In this document: in pieces, positions 1-8,967 of the stretch
Layout of the letters: each line of letters starts with the position of its first letter
Position numbering within the stretch: position 1 is the first letter of the stretch
DNA from: X23 sp050251575
GTDB lineage: Bacteria > Bacillota > Clostridia > SK-Y3
Assembly: GCA_050251575.1 (NCBI GenBank)
Contig: JBFWMP010000073.1
Location: 1 to 13,254 of the forward strand
Length of the DNA stretch: 13,254 bases
Direction: 5' to 3'
Position numbers and translations under genes: made by a program
Notes under the pieces: generated by a model
What the model saw: the letters and a program-made list of their open reading frames with translations, nothing else
Told to the model about the DNA's origin: nothing
The model's database searches: none

Positions 1-3000
1 TCGATCATCTATGCCACAGATTTATTGAAAGTAAATAGCTATCGGTTTAATAATTTGGATTACTCTAATAATAGTTTCTATTTTAATTTTGAAAAAATCA
101 GAATAGAGGCTGAGCTTGTGAACAGCAGTGGAAGTACAAGGCTTAAGGTGCTAGATCAAAATAATTCAATCGTTGCGGAAACTAACCAAATAGAAGGTAC
201 CATCAACAGCCGTGGGTATCATGATTATACCTTTGAGATAACTAATAATGCAAATTTCGTCGATAACAATCAGTATCATTTTCAAATTGTAGATGGAGGA
301 AATAATGTAACGATTTACGATTCGCTTATCCATAATGAAGACAAATATTTTACTAGAGACTGGTTTATTAATAATAATGTATATGCAGGAGATAATCTTA
401 TTCCTATTACCATGTATATTGGAGATTCAAAGAATATTTCACTAGAAGATTTGGATATTAATTTTGATTTTGTACATGCCGGTACCGGAGATCAGCTTGA
501 TTATACAATTGGAAATATTACTTATAAAGATTATGAGATATTATTTGATTTGAAGCTTTCAAAAAACATATCCTTTGGTGAATTTATTTATACAAATGAT
601 TATGGATATGAAAGTTATCTTATAGTAACTGTGCCTAAACCTGTTTTGGGATATTATAATATAGATACCAGCGAAATTGAAAACTGCTCCAATCTCGATG
701 GAACGATTTATACGGGAACATTGTATGGACATTCCGGTATCATACAGGAAAATATAAATATTAAGAAGATAGATGATAGGACCTTGCAAGTCAGCAATAT
801 GGAAACACTATCGAATAACCAAAGTTATCATTTGGCTGTCAGGGAAGATGAAGTATTTATAGGCTTAGTTAATTTAAACGTTGCATCAGAATATGAAACA
901 AATGAAATCCGAATCATAGGAAACTATGAAATCAATGATGAAGAGGGCCAGAATGGGCAAATTTATGAAATTTCTTATTTTACACCTAAGAGTCGGATTT
1001 TATTTAATATAAAGAGTGATAGTTATGCTTATGTACGATTTTCTGAAAATGAAGAAGAGCTATCTAATATAAATTATCATGCTATTCGTGAAACTTATGA
1101 TGAAATTCTGCAGCTTAGTTCAGGAGAAGGAGAGAAAACAGTTTATTTTCAATTCTGTGACAGCAATGAAATTCAATCCGAGATATTAACGTGGAAGTGT
1201 TGTATAGTACCGGATGATGAGCTTAAGCTTATCAGTACTGCAATTAATCCGGATACAGCTGTTATACCTTTAGGTACTGATTTTACTGTGTCAATAGTTT
1301 CTAACAACAGATTGTGCACTGCATTTGCTGAACTTGTTTATGGCAGTGAATATGAGTGGGGAGATGCAGATATATTTACTTTGAATTATATAGAAGAAAC
1401 TGAGGCAGGATATCTGTTTGAAAAAACATTTAACTCTACCCAGCTTGATACATGGAAAGATTATTATCAGATTGATTTATATATAAAGAGCTATAGCTCC
1501 CAAATTAGTGAGAAAGATTCAAGACCTATTTATTTTGGTGATTTAGCAAATGTTATTTTACCAAGTTTCGAAAATATCAGTAAAACAGTATATACAAATC
1601 AAAATAATTATGAGTTGTCCGGATATGCCACTGCTGATTCAACAGTAACAGTGAAATGTATCAATACTGCTACATCAGAAGAATATAATTTTACAGAATT
1701 GGTTAACAGTAATTCACGCTTTTCAATTAATATTGAGGGATTATCAGATGGAAGATATAGAGTCAGTGCAACGGATGGCAGCTTATCAACTATAAATGAC
1801 TGCTATCTTGTAGTAGATACTATTGCACCTGTTATCACAAGCTTAAGTGCTGTTAAGACAGATGGTGTCAGCAATGACAACATAACTGTAAGTTGGACAA
1901 CAGATGATACTGATATCGCTTACTATCTACTATGGAAGGATGATGCCCAGCTAATATCAAAAGAAGATGACTATAAAGGAAAGAGCTTCATTTCCATAGG
2001 GGCGGGATTTGAAGGCGAAACCTATAAAGTTGTTGCAGTTGACTTGGCAGGAAATGAGTCTTTGACTTTAGAAGAGACGTTGGGTGACACAGAACCTCCT
2101 ACTGCTCCAGGCAAACCTGAAATGTCAGGAAGGGCTTCTAAGAGCATAATAGTTTCTTGGGCAGCTTCTACCGACAATGTATATGTTGAAGGGTATGACG
2201 TTTATCGGGATGATGTGAAAATTGCCAATGTTGCCGCAACCTCTTTTAGCGATACAGGCTTAATAGAGAATCAAACATATACATACAAAGTCAAAGCCTA
2301 TGACAGAGCAGGAAATTATTCAGATTACAGTGAATCATTAACTGTAAATACTGTTTCCCCTGTTTTTGATAGTGAGCTTACTACTGACTTGTTATCAGAA
2401 TATATTTTTGAAGAAACATCCTTTATCAATCTTTTATCAACTGTTGAGGACAGCGGGAATCTAAACGGATTAGAAGTAAAATTCCAATATAAACTCCAAT
2501 CTTCTGAGATATGGATAGATTTAAAGCCTTTAATTATTGAATTAAACACATTTTCATATAATTGGGATATTTCATCTTTAGCACAAGAAAATTATGACTT
2601 CCGATATATTGCAATTGATAAGGATGGAGTATCTGTCCAAAAGAAATATGCTGTTTCTCTAAAACATGACTATACTCCACCGGAGATAACAGTATTAAGC
2701 CCCGGGGAAGGCCAGACCTATGCAAAAAAAATCAATGTTTCTGTCTATGCCACAGATGATATTGAAATGGGAAATATCACATTATATAGTTCTCTTAACG
2801 GAATTGACTATACAATAGTTAGAAGCTTTGCCAATGATGGAGCGGAAGATTTAGATCAGTCATCCCCAATGAGTACGAGTAGTACTAGAATAAGCTTCGA
2901 CTGGAATGTCAGCTCAATGGGATCTTCACCAATGTATATAAAAATTGCAGCTAAGGATGCTTATGGGAATGAAAGCGAACAAGTTTTATCTGTTGAAATA

Positions 3001-6000
3001 GATAACGCAGCTCCAGCTACACCAGGAGAATTTTCAGTGCAAGCCAGTGAAGAATATATTCATCTTATGTGGAGAAAAGAATTAGTTGAAAGTGATTTTT
3101 CTCATTTTAATGTCTATCGTTCGATTAATGAGAACAGCGGCTTTGAAAAAACTAAAGAAATAGATACAATCGGTTACTATGATGATGCTTCTGCCGGAAT
3201 CGAGGCAAATACAGATTACTACTATTATGTTACCAGTGCTGATAAATGGGGCAATGAAAGTGAACCGACAACAACTCTGTCAGGCAGGATGACGGTTGAT
3301 TTGACAGCTCCTGAAATTATAAGCTATTTACCAACTCAAGATGATTCACTGTGTCATACTGCAGTAATAAAAGTTTCTGCTATAGATAATTTTAAGCTAT
3401 CTAGCTTAAATCTTGAATACAGGGCAGCAGGCAGTGAAGAATGGAATGAAATTGCAGAACTGACAACTGACCAAAAAACATATGTATTTGAATATAATTG
3501 GGATATCCGTGAACTTGCTCAAGGAATTTATGAAGTAAGGATGACAGTAACAGATGAAGCAGGACATTCCACGCAGATCACTACGAACTACGGAATTATA
3601 GAATATAGTATTCCGATACAACCAGTATTAACAGCTCAAAGCGGACACCATTTAGTTGAACTGAGATGGACCTATAGCGGTGATTCAAGTTTAGTTAATA
3701 GTTATTCCATATATCGTTTCAATAGTATAAGTGAAGAATATGAATTAATCAATACAACAAATAACACAAACTATATCGATTCAGTACCAATAGGGAAATA
3801 TACTTATAAAGTTAAAGTAACTGACAGATTTGGAGCAACAGCTGAGAGTAATTCAGTGATTGCCGAATCTATTATGAATGATACAGAAAATCCGGTTGCA
3901 ATTATAGCTGCAGAAAACTTAACTGCAGATGTTGACAGTGATATCGAATTTGATGCTTCCTATTCAAAGGATAATGATCAAATCTCCTCTTATGAATGGA
4001 GCTTTGGTGACGGAGCTACGGCTTCAGGACAAATTATTAGCCATCGCTTTGGTTCTTCGGGAGAATATGATGTGACACTTACTGTAACGGATCCTTCAGG
4101 AAACAAAGGTTCCGATAGGGTCATTGTTAAGGTTATAGATTTGAAGGAAGAAACAAATTACAGTAAGGTAACAATCACTGTTCTGGAGGGATTAACTGCT
4201 CAACCTGTATCCGGCGCTGAATTAAGGGTTGTAAAAAGTAATGGAGAAGTTGATATAAAGATTATTTCCCGAGCAGATGGTAAAGCAGACTTGGTGCTGG
4301 AAAAAGGCTACTATACAATTGATACGATAAAAGACGGCTATTTATCACGAACGGCATATGTTAGTGTCGGAGAAACGGACGAAAGTTTTACAGTTGCTTT
4401 GAATCAAGTAAATATTCTTACAGGACAACTAACATCAAGCGAATTAACTTATGAAGAGATATTAGAAGCAGGAATTGATGTAAATGATCCGGATAATCAA
4501 CATGTCTATAAATTTTCAACAACCCTTGAATTTGTTGCCGGTGCCGAAATATATCAATTACCTGTCACTGTGTATAAAAATAGTGGAGGTACAATTCTTA
4601 GTAATGTTGATGGTTACGAAGGCAAAGATGGGTTTAGCGGCAGTATAGCAGGAAAAATGTTCAATGTTTATCCAATATCAGAAAGATTTTATTTAGTGAT
4701 ATATGGTGAGGCACGATGGCTTAAAGAGATGTTTGATGTTGAATTGGTTGTAATAAACAATTCTCAGGTGGAAGTCGTAGAAAACTGCACAGCGACTCTC
4801 AACCTTCCTGAAGGACTTTCATTGGCTTCAATGATGTCTGGAGCAGAACATGAAACAATGGAGATTGGTACCATCGAAAAGGGCGAAAGCGAAAAAGTTC
4901 ACTGGTATGTAAGAGGAGATGTACAGGGGGAATATTGTCTAAGTGCAAGTGTAAACGGCAGATATGCGTCGGATGGTGTGCTTTCAGAGCCTTTTTCCAT
5001 GGTGTTTGAGACAGAAAACCCATTGCGTGTTTGGGCAGGTGATGCACTTAACTTAGTTATTACTGCTCCTGATGCTGCATATAGGGGGGAGAATTATGCA
5101 GTAAACTTTAAACTTGTTAATGTTTCTGATAAGCCAATCTATAATCTTTCTTTTGCATTAACTGGAGCAGAACAATTCCAAACAAGAATATTATTGGGTG
5201 CAGAAATAACTGGGGTTTTAACACAAGATTATTTCAATGAAGGCAATGGGGTTTCCATAAAGGCTTTAAATCCGGGAGAGTATCTTGAACTGGAATTTAG
5301 CACTAATATTTGGTTTTCATCTATGTTAGAGTTAACCGATATTGATGTTAGATACTATTTGAATAATGTGTTTGTTACAGCTCTTGAAGGAAGCACTACT
5401 GAAATACCTTCTACCATTATAATGTCTCATGTAGAATACCCTACACTATACGAAAAAATTATTGATGAAGGCGAAGGCCAACTTAAAGATTTCTTTGTAC
5501 GGTTAATTTCGAACTATATTAAGTTTGAGTTATCACCTGTGGCCAAATTGGCTAAGAAAATCTATAAAATCAATAATCTATCAAAAGCAGGTGATATACA
5601 AGCTAAAATTACTATCATAGATCCATTGAAAGAAAGTACCGATCCAGGCATCAGAAGTGTTGTTGAAGATGAGAATCGCCGCTTAATATCTATTAGTACA
5701 AATAGTGGAAATGAAACCAGAATAGATGAGAATACAATCATCATTACTGAGGATGCCGAGTTAACAATTGCAGCATTAAATAATGGATTAGTGAATGTTA
5801 AGGTTGAATTTAGCGACGAACACAATACAACCTATGTGATTCCACTGGAAATATTAGATCATAATACACAAGATGATACGAAAACCGGTGGAGGAGGGAG
5901 TGCCGTTGAAGCACCCCATGAATTCGACACTATAAGTTCACCTCCAAAGACAGCTGATGCAGTACGTGAAGCTATTGCCTCTATCCCGAAAGCGGATACT

Positions 6001-7170
6001 GATATTTCATTTAGTGAAGGTGGATTAGGACAGCCACAAGATATGAGTGATGATGATTATATTGATTTGTTGAATAAGGTCATCTATTCTATTGATCAAA
6101 TATTAAAAGGATATCTGAGTCTGAATGATAATCAAATGTTTAAAATGACAACTACTGAGATTAGCAGATTGGAAACTTTATATGCAATGGCTAATCAAAA
6201 TCTAGATTCCAAAAACTATAGAATTATGAACGCCGAAACGGGTACTATGGCTATTTTGCCATATATAGATGGAGATAGCATACCAAAGCTTGTGGTTAAT
6301 AAATATGAAGCGGGCAATATGGTATCTGATTTATATACTGAAGCTAAAACAAAAGGAACAGAACAAGGTGCCGATGAAATTTTTGTTATGTTGGATGTAG
6401 ATATTGAAATGGACGGAGAAGAATTTCATACTGATGAACCGGTTACAATAACTTTTTACTTACCTAACTGCGAGGGAAAAGATAGTCTTATTGGACATAA
6501 AAAAAATGATGGGACATGGGAATATTATCGTACAAAAGTTGATGCAAACGGATATGCAAGCATTGTCGTAAATGGATTATCACCTTTTGTTATATATTTG
6601 TTAGAGGAATGGCAAAATCCATTTCAAGATATAGAAGAAAATTCATGGTTCTACAGTTCAATTAGTTTTGTAAACAGATATGGTCTTTTCTATGGAACCA
6701 CTGAAAACACCTTTGAATCGGACACAAATATGTCTCGTGCAATGTTTGTAACTGTACTAAGCAGATTGTATAATATAAGTGAAGGAGATTACAATCTGAG
6801 CAGTTTTAAAGATGTTCAGGCAGGACTGTGGTATAGCGCACCGATCGGCTGGGCGACACAAACAGAGCTAGTAAAGGGGTACGGTGACGGTTTGTTTGGA
6901 ACTAATGATGAAATTACGCACGAACAATTGTGCTCAATCTTCGTGCGGTATGCTGAGTATGCCGGAATAAACCTAGCTCCAAGCATAGATAAAGTTATAT
7001 TTGAAGATATGGATGATATTTCCGATTGGGCGTTAAAAGATGTTATGACTTGCCAACAAGCAGGACTTATTCAAGGAACAGGAAACAATCGTTTTAACCC
7101 AAAGGCTAGTGCAACAAGGGCAGAAGTAGCCACCATGTTAATGCGATTTGTTGAAAAATTTATAAATTAG
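1..7170 (+). CDS. Giant modular SLH-anchored surface protein (5'-truncated)
   Basis: Last 2389 codons of a secreted cell-surface protein. The frame is open from base 1 and no signal peptide is visible, so the N-terminus lies upstream; a TTG at 25 is not a convincing start. Counting from the first codon in the window, I see: beta-rich sequence of unclear family (1-520); an Ig-like module (about 521-606); FN3-like modules (about 609-694 and 699-784); two Ig-like modules (787-890, 892-1000); FN3 (1003-1099); Ig-like (1101-1200); FN3 (1204-1290); a PKD domain with the YEWSFGDG motif (1296-1380); and a carboxypeptidase-regulatory-like fold (1387-1470). A long stalk follows, then a TGGGGS linker (1962-1967), a beta domain (2134-2203) and three SLH repeats (2206-2258, 2267-2324, 2332-2387). 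SLH repeats bind secondary cell-wall polymer. Only the third keeps a canonical TRAE motif; the others have SRAM and THEQ. No catalytic domain is recognisable, so adhesion or a structural role is an inference. Confidence 0.93.
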   Translation, partial: SIIYATDLLKVNSYRFNNLDYSNNSFYFNFEKIRIEAELVNSSGSTRLKVLDQNNSIVAETNQIEGTINSRGYHDYTFEITNNANFVDNNQYHFQIVDGGNNVTIYDSLIHNEDKYFTRDWFINNNVYAGDNLIPITMYIGDSKNISLEDLDINFDFVHAGTGDQLDYTIGNITYKDYEILFDLKLSKNISFGEFIYTNDYGYESYLIVTVPKPVLGYYNIDTSEIENCSNLDGTIYTGTLYGHSGIIQENINIKKIDDRTLQVSNMETLSNNQSYHLAVREDEVFIGLVNLNVASEYETNEIRIIGNYEINDEEGQNGQIYEISYFTPKSRILFNIKSDSYAYVRFSENEEELSNINYHAIRETYDEILQLSSGEGEKTVYFQFCDSNEIQSEILTWKCCIVPDDELKLISTAINPDTAVIPLGTDFTVSIVSNNRLCTAFAELVYGSEYEWGDADIFTLNYIEETEAGYLFEKTFNSTQLDTWKDYYQIDLYIKSYSSQISEKDSRPIYFGDLANVILPSFENISKTVYTNQNNYELSGYATADSTVTVKCINTATSEEYNFTELVNSNSRFSINIEGLSDGRYRVSATDGSLSTINDCYLVVDTIAPVITSLSAVKTDGVSNDNITVSWTTDDTDIAYYLLWKDDAQLISKEDDYKGKSFISIGAGFEGETYKVVAVDLAGNESLTLEETLGDTEPPTAPGKPEMSGRASKSIIVSWAASTDNVYVEGYDVYRDDVKIANVAATSFSDTGLIENQTYTYKVKAYDRAGNYSDYSESLTVNTVSPVFDSELTTDLLSEYIFEETSFINLLSTVEDSGNLNGLEVKFQYKLQSSEIWIDLKPLIIELNTFSYNWDISSLAQENYDFRYIAIDKDGVSVQKKYAVSLKHDYTPPEITVLSPGEGQTYAKKINVSVYATDDIEMGNITLYSSLNGIDYTIVRSFANDGAEDLDQSSPMSTSSTRISFDWNVSSMGSSPMYIKIAAKDAYGNESEQVLSVEIDNAAPATPGEFSVQASEEYIHLMWRKELVESDFSHFNVYRSINENSGFEKTKEIDTIGYYDDASAGIEANTDYYYYVTSADKWGNESEPTTTLSGRMTVDLTAPEIISYLPTQDDSLCHTAVIKVSAIDNFKLSSLNLEYRAAGSEEWNEIAELTTDQKTYVFEYNWDIRELAQGIYEVRMTVTDEAGHSTQITTNYGIIEYSIPIQPVLTAQSGHHLVELRWTYSGDSSLVNSYSIYRFNSISEEYELINTTNNTNYIDSVPIGKYTYKVKVTDRFGATAESNSVIAESIMNDTENPVAIIAAENLTADVDSDIEFDASYSKDNDQISSYEWSFGDGATASGQIISHRFGSSGEYDVTLTVTDPSGNKGSDRVIVKVIDLKEETNYSKVTITVLEGLTAQPVSGAELRVVKSNGEVDIKIISRADGKADLVLEKGYYTIDTIKDGYLSRTAYVSVGETDESFTVALNQVNILTGQLTSSELTYEEILEAGIDVNDPDNQHVYKFSTTLEFVAGAEIYQLPVTVYKNSGGTILSNVDGYEGKDGFSGSIAGKMFNVYPISERFYLVIYGEARWLKEMFDVELVVINNSQVEVVENCTATLNLPEGLSLASMMSGAEHETMEIGTIEKGESEKVHWYVRGDVQGEYCLSASVNGRYASDGVLSEPFSMVFETENPLRVWAGDALNLVITAPDAAYRGENYAVNFKLVNVSDKPIYNLSFALTGAEQFQTRILLGAEITGVLTQDYFNEGNGVSIKALNPGEYLELEFSTNIWFSSMLELTDIDVRYYLNNVFVTALEGSTTEIPSTIIMSHVEYPTLYEKIIDEGEGQLKDFFVRLISNYIKFELSPVAKLAKKIYKINNLSKAGDIQAKITIIDPLKESTDPGIRSVVEDENRRLISISTNSGNETRIDENTIIITEDAELTIAALNNGLVNVKVEFSDEHNTTYVIPLEILDHNTQDDTKTGGGGSAVEAPHEFDTISSPPKTADAVREAIASIPKADTDISFSEGGLGQPQDMSDDDYIDLLNKVIYSIDQILKGYLSLNDNQMFKMTTTEISRLETLYAMANQNLDSKNYRIMNAETGTMAILPYIDGDSIPKLVVNKYEAGNMVSDLYTEAKTKGTEQGADEIFVMLDVDIEMDGEEFHTDEPVTITFYLPNCEGKDSLIGHKKNDGTWEYYRTKVDANGYASIVVNGLSPFVIYLLEEWQNPFQDIEENSWFYSSISFVNRYGLFYGTTENTFESDTNMSRAMFVTVLSRLYNISEGDYNLSSFKDVQAGLWYSAPIGWATQTELVKGYGDGLFGTNDEITHEQLCSIFVRYAEYAGINLAPSIDKVIFEDMDDISDWALKDVMTCQQAGLIQGTGNNRFNPKASATRAEVATMLMRFVEKFIN
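6616..7161 (+). other. Three SLH repeats at the C-terminus of the giant surface protein
   Basis: Three S-layer homology repeats occupy 6616-6774, 6799-6972 and 6994-7161. Each opens with an F-x-D motif (NPFQD, SSFKD, VIFED) and has the W-(F/Y/A) helix and G-(T/D)-x-x-x-x-F turn typical of the family. The third has the pattern NRFNP...TRAE (TRAE at 7114-7125), the signature that contacts pyruvylated wall polysaccharide in characterised SLH proteins. The first two have SRAM and THEQ at that position, which may weaken or alter binding. Their place at the extreme C-terminus is typical for wall-anchored surface proteins. Confidence 0.93.
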
Positions 7171-7186
7171 TAGCAACATAAATAGT

Positions 7187-7217
7187 AAATAGGAGCTTAT
7201 CTTAGGCTCCTATTTTT
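7187..7217 (+). terminator. Intrinsic terminator after the surface-protein gene
   Basis: A perfect 10-bp stem, AAATAGGAGC (7187-7196) with GCTCCTATTT (7206-7215), encloses a 9-nt loop and ends in a T-rich tail. It begins 16 nt after the TAG stop. It should end the giant-gene transcript, so the hydrolase downstream needs its own promoter. Confidence 0.85.
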
Positions 7218-7244
7218 AAATACTAAAAGGTTAAAATTCAATTC

Positions 7245-7257
7245 AAGAACCGTCCCC
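7245..7257. repeat. Possible remnant of a clostridial GGGGACGGTTCTT-type dispersed element
   Basis: The string AAGAACCGTCCCC stands out from the surrounding AT-rich spacer and is followed by a second C-run at 7271-7276. From general familiarity, GGGACGGTTCTT-like strings recur between genes in many Clostridia, often as fragments of small mobile or palindromic repeats. Only one copy lies in this window, so the repeat status cannot be shown here. Confidence 0.25.
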
Positions 7258-7356
7258 TAATTTCCTAATTTCCCCCTGCGAGTTTTCATACTTTTTACGT
7301 ATATTTAATTATTATTCTACTTAAAAAGTTAAAATAGAGCAAAAGGGAAGGAAGAG

Positions 7357-7434
7357 TTGCAGAGTCAAAATGTTTTAGTAATATTTGAAGAGTATATGCA
7401 AATCATAGTATTAGTTTTGTGTTGGCCAGTTTAA
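7357..7434 (+). CDS. Marginal 25-aa hydrophobic small ORF
   Basis: A TTG codon at 7357 follows a purine-rich AAGGGAAGGAAGAG stretch that would make a good ribosome binding site (AAGG at 7348-7351, 5 nt before the start). The frame runs 25 codons to TAA at 7432-7434. The C-terminal half is hydrophobic (IIVLVLCWPV), as in small membrane peptides. The TTG start, the lack of a convincing promoter and the short length all argue for chance. No family is recognised. Confidence 0.18.
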   Translation: MQSQNVLVIFEEYMQIIVLVLCWPV

Positions 7435-7452
7435 ACTATGGATTTATATAAT
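7422..7452 (+). promoter_or_regulatory. Weak sigma-A promoter candidate for the hydrolase gene
   Basis: A consensus TATAAT lies at 7447-7452, with a poor TTGGCC at 7422-7427 and a long 19-bp spacer. There is no extended -10 TG. It sits about 77 nt before the hydrolase start and downstream of the terminator that isolates this gene. AT-rich spacer makes chance -10 matches common. Confidence 0.33.
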
Positions 7453-7528
7453 ACGAAATACAAACGATTAGCAATGAATTAGTAATTTATAATTGGTTTT
7501 TATACAAGAAAATGAAAAATGAGGAATA

Positions 7529-8650
7529 GTGAAGAGAATGAGAAATAAAGAAAAAAGAGATATAAGAAAAAAGGTGATAAAGAAGAAGAAAATTAAAGTG
7601 TTGAAAATATTTTTGCGTGTGCTGGTTATAATCATTGTAGTTGCCACAATCGCTCTTGGCGCTTATGCTTATCAAAATATACATTATGATGAAAAACCAT
7701 TAGCGAAAACATATAGTGCGGGGTATGAAGAAAAAAAGGTAACTCTTGATGATGGGACCATACTAAATTATGCTGAAGGACCAAATAATGGGGCAGCTCT
7801 TCTGTTAATACACGGGCAGGCTATGCAATGGGAAGATTATTCAAGAGTTCTTCCGGAGTTGGCTGAATATTATCACGTATATGCAATTGATTTTCATGGA
7901 CATGGAAAGTCCAGTCATGATCCTTCAAAGTATACAGGGGTTGCTATGGGGCAAGATTTTATCTGGTTTATTAAAAACGTCATTGGTGAACCAAGCGTGA
8001 TATCAGGTCATTCTTCTGGCGGGGTTTTAGCAGCATGGATTGCAGCCAATGCACCAGAAAATGTGTTGGGGGTTGTTTTAGAGGATCCACCATTTTTTAG
8101 TGTGGAGCCGGAAGAAATGCAAAACACGTTTGTTTGGCTTGAAGGCTTTAAAATAGTACATAACTTTAGAAACCAAACAGATACGGATGATTATGTAGTG
8201 TACTATATGGAAAACAGTTATTTCTGGGGATTGTTTGGTGATTTGAGAAAAATTATTGCAGCAAGTACAAAGAATTATCGGACAAAGCATCCGGGAGAGC
8301 CGTTGAAATTATGGTACGTACCATATGACTTGATTCATGGTACACGTTATTTAGATAACTTTGATACAGAATTTTCAGAGACTTTTTATACAGGTACATG
8401 GTTTGAAGGATTTGATCAGCAAGAAACTTTGTCCAATATAGAATGTCCTTCAGTATATATTAAGGCAGCCACATTATATGGCGAGGACGGAGTGCTTTAT
8501 GCAGCTAACAGTGATGAAGACGCTGAAAAGGTTCATAGCCTAATTGAAGGAAATAAGATGATAACGATAAAATCCGGACATGATATTCATTTTGAGCATC
8601 CGGATGAGTTTATTGAGATTATAGTAGATTTTGTAAATAAAATAAAGTAA
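7529..8650 (+). CDS. Membrane-anchored alpha/beta-hydrolase
   Basis: A 373-residue alpha/beta-hydrolase-fold protein, probably an esterase, lipase or related hydrolase acting outside the membrane; the substrate cannot be read from sequence. A very basic N-terminus (about 1-24) precedes one hydrophobic segment (about 25-48) with no lipobox, so it is probably a signal anchor. The catalytic domain shows the HG oxyanion motif (IHGQ, H95-G96), DFHGHGKS after strand 4, and the nucleophile elbow GHSSG with Ser162. Asp320 in YGED and His351 in SGHDIHFEHPDEF are the likely acid and base, completing the triad. The start is uncertain. GTG at 7529 follows GAGGA by only 3-4 nt, while ATG at 7538 (three codons later) is 12-13 nt from it. 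The gene seems monocistronic, isolated by terminators on both sides, and has no evident link to the transporter downstream. Confidence 0.9.
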   Translation: MKRMRNKEKRDIRKKVIKKKKIKVLKIFLRVLVIIIVVATIALGAYAYQNIHYDEKPLAKTYSAGYEEKKVTLDDGTILNYAEGPNNGAALLLIHGQAMQWEDYSRVLPELAEYYHVYAIDFHGHGKSSHDPSKYTGVAMGQDFIWFIKNVIGEPSVISGHSSGGVLAAWIAANAPENVLGVVLEDPPFFSVEPEEMQNTFVWLEGFKIVHNFRNQTDTDDYVVYYMENSYFWGLFGDLRKIIAASTKNYRTKHPGEPLKLWYVPYDLIHGTRYLDNFDTEFSETFYTGTWFEGFDQQETLSNIECPSVYIKAATLYGEDGVLYAANSDEDAEKVHSLIEGNKMITIKSGHDIHFEHPDEFIEIIVDFVNKIK

Positions 8651-8698
8651 GTTTTATTGCCGCATTCTTTTTAGGGTTGCCGGTAAATGCCAATGTTT

Positions 8699-8728
8699 TG
8701 CTTTCTTTTATTATGCTTACAGAAAGCA
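8699..8728. repeat. Short inverted repeat in the spacer after the hydrolase
   Basis: TGCTTTCT (8699-8706) pairs with AGAAAGCA (8721-8728) around a 14-nt loop. There is no T-run after it, so it is not an intrinsic terminator. An AGGAGG string at 8728-8733 adjoins the 3' arm but no convincing gene follows. Function is unknown and it may be chance. The rest of 8651-8880 shows no gene, tRNA or known riboswitch that I can recognise. Confidence 0.3.
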
Positions 8729-8882
8729 GGAGGATGGGATTTGTGCTTCATCTTTTTCTGGCTTTCATGAGAAAGTTTGGAATATCGATATCAAGGCAAT
8801 GGCTATACATTTGGAGTACGAGATAGCCTTTATATTTAAGGATGGTTTGAAACTGAACTGGAATATATAAGAATATGAGGGG

Positions 8883-8924
8883 ACCCGCAGGGCTTGCTTG
8901 ATGCAGGACTTGCGGGTGTTTTTT
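8883..8924 (+). terminator. Intrinsic terminator upstream of the transporter operon promoter
   Basis: ACCCGCA (8883-8889) pairs perfectly with TGCGGGT (8911-8917). The stem may extend inward by a G-U and a G-C pair, and a TTTTTT run follows at 8919-8924. The GC-rich stem plus U-tract is a clear rho-independent terminator on the + strand. It lies about 230 nt after the hydrolase stop and ends 43 nt before the -35 box of the next promoter. It therefore either ends a hydrolase transcript with a long 3' UTR or ends a separate short RNA. Confidence 0.82.
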
Positions 8925-8967
8925 GTTTCAATAAACTATTATTACTAAAAATAATTTTACATTGTAC

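Noticed and set aside
25..27. TTG as the start codon of the giant surface protein
   Set aside because: The frame is open back to base 1, no ribosome binding site precedes it and no signal peptide follows, though the protein must be exported. The true start is upstream of the window.
4799..5825. Minus-strand ORFs opposite the surface gene (4799-5047, 5562-5825)
   Set aside because: They are shadows of a long, domain-supported coding frame and have no start signals or family resemblance.
7290..7329. ACTTTTTA/TAAAAAGT inverted repeat as a terminator or operator
   Set aside because: The stem is AT-only apart from one G-C pair, the loop is 24 nt and no U-tract follows, so it would be unstable as a terminator.
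8734..8826. 30-codon ORF starting ATG directly after AGGAGG
   Set aside because: There is no spacing between AGGAGG and the ATG. The in-frame GTG at 8743 has usable spacing, but the peptide resembles nothing known and there is no promoter, so chance is more likely.
8881..8924. T-box or other riboswitch ahead of the operon
   Set aside because: The hairpin lies upstream of the operon promoter, so it is not in its leader, and no T-box TGGNACCGCG-type sequence is present.
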